This document shows positions 42,809-45,344 of a stretch of 45,344 bases of DNA, piece by piece. The stretch spans positions 37,887 to 83,230 of the forward strand of contig NZ_KE384110.1 of NCBI RefSeq assembly GCF_000423925.1. Reading direction: 5' to 3'. This DNA comes from Butyrivibrio sp. VCD2006 (GTDB lineage: Bacteria; Bacillota; Clostridia; Lachnospirales; Lachnospiraceae). Every line of letters begins with the position of its first letter. Position 1 is the stretch's first letter. The notes below the pieces were generated by a model, which made no database searches, had not been told where the DNA came from, and saw nothing but the letters and a program-made list of their open reading frames with translations. The position numbers and the translations under genes are program-made.

Positions 42809-43459
42809 ATGCGCGGTCTCATAGAAAAAGATCTCAGACTTACACTAATCAGAAAACAGACAATAGTTATATTTTTAGTCATGGCACTGGCTATGGGAGT
42901 ATCGATGAATGGAGCTTTTCTTGTGGCTTATCTCACGATGCTTGCTATGATAATCGGCACGGGAACCATAAGCTATGATGAATATGACAATGGCTTTCCG
43001 TTTTTGATGACGCTGCCCTTTGACAGGAAAACCTTTGTCAGGGAAAAGTATCTCTTCAGCTTTATCACAGCCATTGCGGCATGGTGCTTTGGTGCGGCAA
43101 TCTTTGGAATCATGGATATGGTGCGCAATAATGGTGCGGGGCTCTCAGAAATTCCCATGATGACTGCCATCATCCCATCCATGTATATCGCATCGGCTGT
43201 TATCATTCCGCTTCAGCTTAAATACGGCGGAGAAAAAAGTCGAATTGCACTTTTCATAATCTTTGGTCTGGTAGCAGTTGTTGCAGTGGGTGCAGGAAAA
43301 GTTATTGAAAATCCGTTAAACCCCATAGCAGATGTGATCACTGCCTTGCAAGGACTCCCGGGTCCTGTAGTGCTCCTCATACTGTTGACTGTTTGTGCTA
43401 TTACGACAACTGTTTCCTATCTGTTCAGCGTAAGGATCATGGAGAAAAAAGAATTTTAA
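42809..43459 (+). CDS. ABC-2-type membrane permease
   Basis: This 216-residue protein has about six helices, with the family features MRGLIEKDLRLTLIRKQT at the N-terminus and GTISYDEYDNGFPFLMTLPFDRKTFVREKYL after the second helix. It is the membrane partner of the preceding ATPase. The substrate is unknown. GGAGGT lies 7 bases before the ATG. A strong terminator closes the operon. Confidence 0.9.
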   Translation: MRGLIEKDLRLTLIRKQTIVIFLVMALAMGVSMNGAFLVAYLTMLAMIIGTGTISYDEYDNGFPFLMTLPFDRKTFVREKYLFSFITAIAAWCFGAAIFGIMDMVRNNGAGLSEIPMMTAIIPSMYIASAVIIPLQLKYGGEKSRIALFIIFGLVAVVAVGAGKVIENPLNPIADVITALQGLPGPVVLLILLTVCAITTTVSYLFSVRIMEKKEF

Positions 43460-43466
43460 TCATACT

Positions 43467-43498
43467 GAAAAACGGCTCCTAAAGGGGCCGTTTTTTGC
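43467..43498 (+). terminator. Rho-independent terminator
   Basis: AAAAACGGCTCC-taaa-GGGGCCGTTTTTT, 9 bases after the permease stop. A TATAAT box at 43544-43549 beyond it may serve the next gene, though no good -35 is visible. Confidence 0.9.
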
Positions 43499-43605
43499 GT
43501 TAAAAAGGGCGTTTAGCTGATAGTAAAAGTCTATACTATAACGTATAATGAGATTATTACATTGGAGACAACTTCATGGGAGGAGTTGTAGAAAAGAGGG
43601 TATTT

Positions 43606-45344
43606 ATGAGAAGAATGTGGAAAAGAGCGCTAGGGGTAGCACTCGCTATTTTTGTTGCGTCATCTTCGATGAATTTGACGGCGCTTGCGAGTGAAGAGAG
43701 CCCTTCCACCGCTGAAAGCACAGTGCAGCTTTCAGAAACGGATGATGGATCAGAATCATCGTCTGATGTCTTGGAGAATCAAAGTGATTCTGAAAACATG
43801 GAAAGTGGGGAGTCATCACAATCTGGAGATTCTTATACCGGTGATGAATCTGATGCTTTCCAAAATACGACTACTGATGAAGTAACTGACGACACAAACA
43901 GTGAAAACAGTAGTGATACCAGTCCTGAGAATAATCAGGCAGACACAGAAATTTCTAATTCAGACAATCAATCTGAAGGTTCCGAAGCTGAAAATAATCA
44001 GGATTCCTTTAATGAGAATTCTGCTGATAGTGATGCTCAGTCTGAGAACTCTTATGAGACTAATGACGAAGGCGCAGGAGCAGAAGCTGCGGTAATGCCT
44101 GCTGAGGATAATCCGGCAGAAGATGCAGAAGCTCCGATGACAGTTCAGTCTGTGACAGAAACCGAAGAAATTGATAGTTTAAATGCACAGCTCAGAAATG
44201 GAGTAAATACCACTGACTGGAACTATGAAACCCTTAATGGATCGTTTGTAAGAATAACGGGATATAAAGGTACGGATACAGATGTAACTATTCCATCTCA
44301 GATAGGGTCCTATGAGGTTCAGGAGATTGGAGCAAATGCTTTTTCAAAATCCAATTTTGTGTCAGTAACTATTCCCGGAACGGTAAAGATTATCAGGTCC
44401 GGTGCATTTAATGGGTCCACAGCTCTGACAAATGTTACGTGGGAAGAAGTAGTTGATAGCAAAGATACACAAAGTATTGATGAATATGTATTTAATGGTT
44501 GTAGTAGTCTTGAAAATGTAACACTTTCCGAAGGCTTGACATCTATTGGATATCGTTCATTTAGAGAATGTGATTCGCTTGTTGATGTTTTATTACCTAA
44601 CAGTATTAAAACTATAGGAGCTGAGGCATTCTCCGGTTGCGATAATCTGGAAACAGTAAATTACCCTACTCATCTTGATTCCTGCGGTGGTAGCGTATTT
44701 GGAGCATGTAATAAACTGACGGATTTTGTTGTTCCTGATGGTGTTACAAAGCTTGCGAAAAATGTATTTAGCGGAAGTAATATCAGTAATGTAACCATGC
44801 CGTCCACCCTTGAGATAATAGGTGAGGGAGCATTCCAGCATGACCAGGCACTTGAAAGCATAGAGCTTCCTGCAGGTATTAAGATAATTGAAGACTATGC
44901 ATTTCATGATACAGCTTCTCTTTCAGCGATAAAGTTTAATGACGGTATTGAAGAGATCAGGTACAGGGCTTTCAGAGACTGTACCGCGCTTACGGAGGTT
45001 GCACTTCCCGATGGATTAAAGACATTAGGAGTAGAGGTGTTCCAGAACTGCAGCAACCTTGAAAAAATAAACTATCCTCTTTCACTGACGGAAGCAGGCG
45101 GCGGAATCTTTTCAGGAGCCATAAAGCTTAAAGAAATGACAGTGCCTGAAGGAATAACGAAGGTGGCTGACAATGTATTCAAAAACAGTTCAATTAAGAC
45201 GTTCCACCTTCCTTCAACTCTTGAAACAATAGGAAAGAGCTCATTTGAGAATGATACAGAGCTTGAGAGTATAGAGATACCCGAGGGAGTCACCCTGGTG
45301 GATGAGTATGCCTTCTGTGGATGCACAGGAATGACACAGATAAA
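43606..45344 (+). CDS. Large LRR surface protein, 3' end outside the window
   Basis: An open frame of more than 579 codons runs off the window. It starts with a Sec signal (MRRMWKRALGVALAIFVASS, ending LTALAS at about 31), then a Ser/Glu/Asp/Asn-rich low-complexity stalk (about 32-190). BspA-like LRR_5 repeats begin near 225: IGANAFSKSNFVSVTIPGTV and others, with the recurring A-F-x-x-C/N-x-x-L pattern. The LRRs show a higher-order repeat of about 137 residues. GAGGG lies 5 bases before the ATG; an in-frame ATG at 43576 would add ten residues. It is probably a surface adhesin, like the LRR proteins at 19426 and 25745. Confidence 0.88.
   Translation, partial: MRRMWKRALGVALAIFVASSSMNLTALASEESPSTAESTVQLSETDDGSESSSDVLENQSDSENMESGESSQSGDSYTGDESDAFQNTTTDEVTDDTNSENSSDTSPENNQADTEISNSDNQSEGSEAENNQDSFNENSADSDAQSENSYETNDEGAGAEAAVMPAEDNPAEDAEAPMTVQSVTETEEIDSLNAQLRNGVNTTDWNYETLNGSFVRITGYKGTDTDVTIPSQIGSYEVQEIGANAFSKSNFVSVTIPGTVKIIRSGAFNGSTALTNVTWEEVVDSKDTQSIDEYVFNGCSSLENVTLSEGLTSIGYRSFRECDSLVDVLLPNSIKTIGAEAFSGCDNLETVNYPTHLDSCGGSVFGACNKLTDFVVPDGVTKLAKNVFSGSNISNVTMPSTLEIIGEGAFQHDQALESIELPAGIKIIEDYAFHDTASLSAIKFNDGIEEIRYRAFRDCTALTEVALPDGLKTLGVEVFQNCSNLEKINYPLSLTEAGGGIFSGAIKLKEMTVPEGITKVADNVFKNSSIKTFHLPSTLETIGKSSFENDTELESIEIPEGVTLVDEYAFCGCTGMTQI

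Noticed and set aside
43685..44095. Two small open frames
   Set aside because: They are out of frame inside the Ser/Asp-rich stalk of the LRR gene that starts at 43606.

Overview
The window looks like chromosome of an anaerobic Firmicute of the family Lachnospiraceae, probably near Butyrivibrio or Pseudobutyrivibrio. This is inferred from moderate GC content, strong AGGAGG-type ribosome sites, BspA-like leucine-rich-repeat surface proteins with Lys-rich C-terminal caps, a ClpC/RadA neighbourhood, and small REP-like elements of a kind common in this group. No database was searched. Every gene I can support lies on the + strand. No rRNA, tRNA, CRISPR array, phage gene or transposase was seen.

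Region 1 (1-11100) is nucleotide biosynthesis with an embedded signalling cluster. pyrE is followed, with almost no spacing, by a small membrane protein, a hybrid histidine kinase, a second hybrid kinase whose C-terminus is a DegV lipid-binding domain, and a receiver protein. purE, purM, purN and purD follow. The two proteins flanking the DegV fusion end in Hpt-like domains that have lost the phosphorylatable histidine. This trio is the best candidate in the window for an undescribed system: a membrane phosphorelay with a built-in fatty-acid-binding module, placed between pyrimidine and purine genes.

Region 2 (11100-17900) holds a membrane SH3b protein, a GntR/YtrA regulator, ClpC with a histone-H1-like basic tail, a small conserved-looking protein behind a structured leader, and RadA.

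Region 3 (17900-28430) is accessory. It has a 5'-truncated BspA fragment, a repeat-rich 690-base gap, a 1339-residue BspA-like protein with a recent 240-bp internal duplication, an MNT nucleotidyltransferase beside a broken HEPN-like partner, a GNAT acetyltransferase, an unknown protein, a possible small transcript, and a beta-helix/LRR surface protein. Two copies of a 37-bp hairpin sequence flank the BspA-MNT block.

Region 4 (28430-34820) is a complete branched-chain amino acid ABC operon (livKHMGF), with decayed copies of a livK 3' end and a REP-like element after livK. A cytidylate-kinase-like gene follows, then a 103-bp-period hairpin array lying between two terminators.

Region 5 (34969-43500) has a five-gene MacAB-like export operon with its own two-component system; the adaptor has an unusually long coiled coil. 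A GntR-ABC-permease operon follows, with a phased operator array in its promoter. The window ends inside another large LRR surface protein.

Two families of structured repeats run through the window. One is a two-hairpin REP-like element ending in GGATGAGGG, in short and long forms with compensatory base changes. The other is a hairpin with stem CTRTGATT/AATCAYAG. Both are oriented with the genes.
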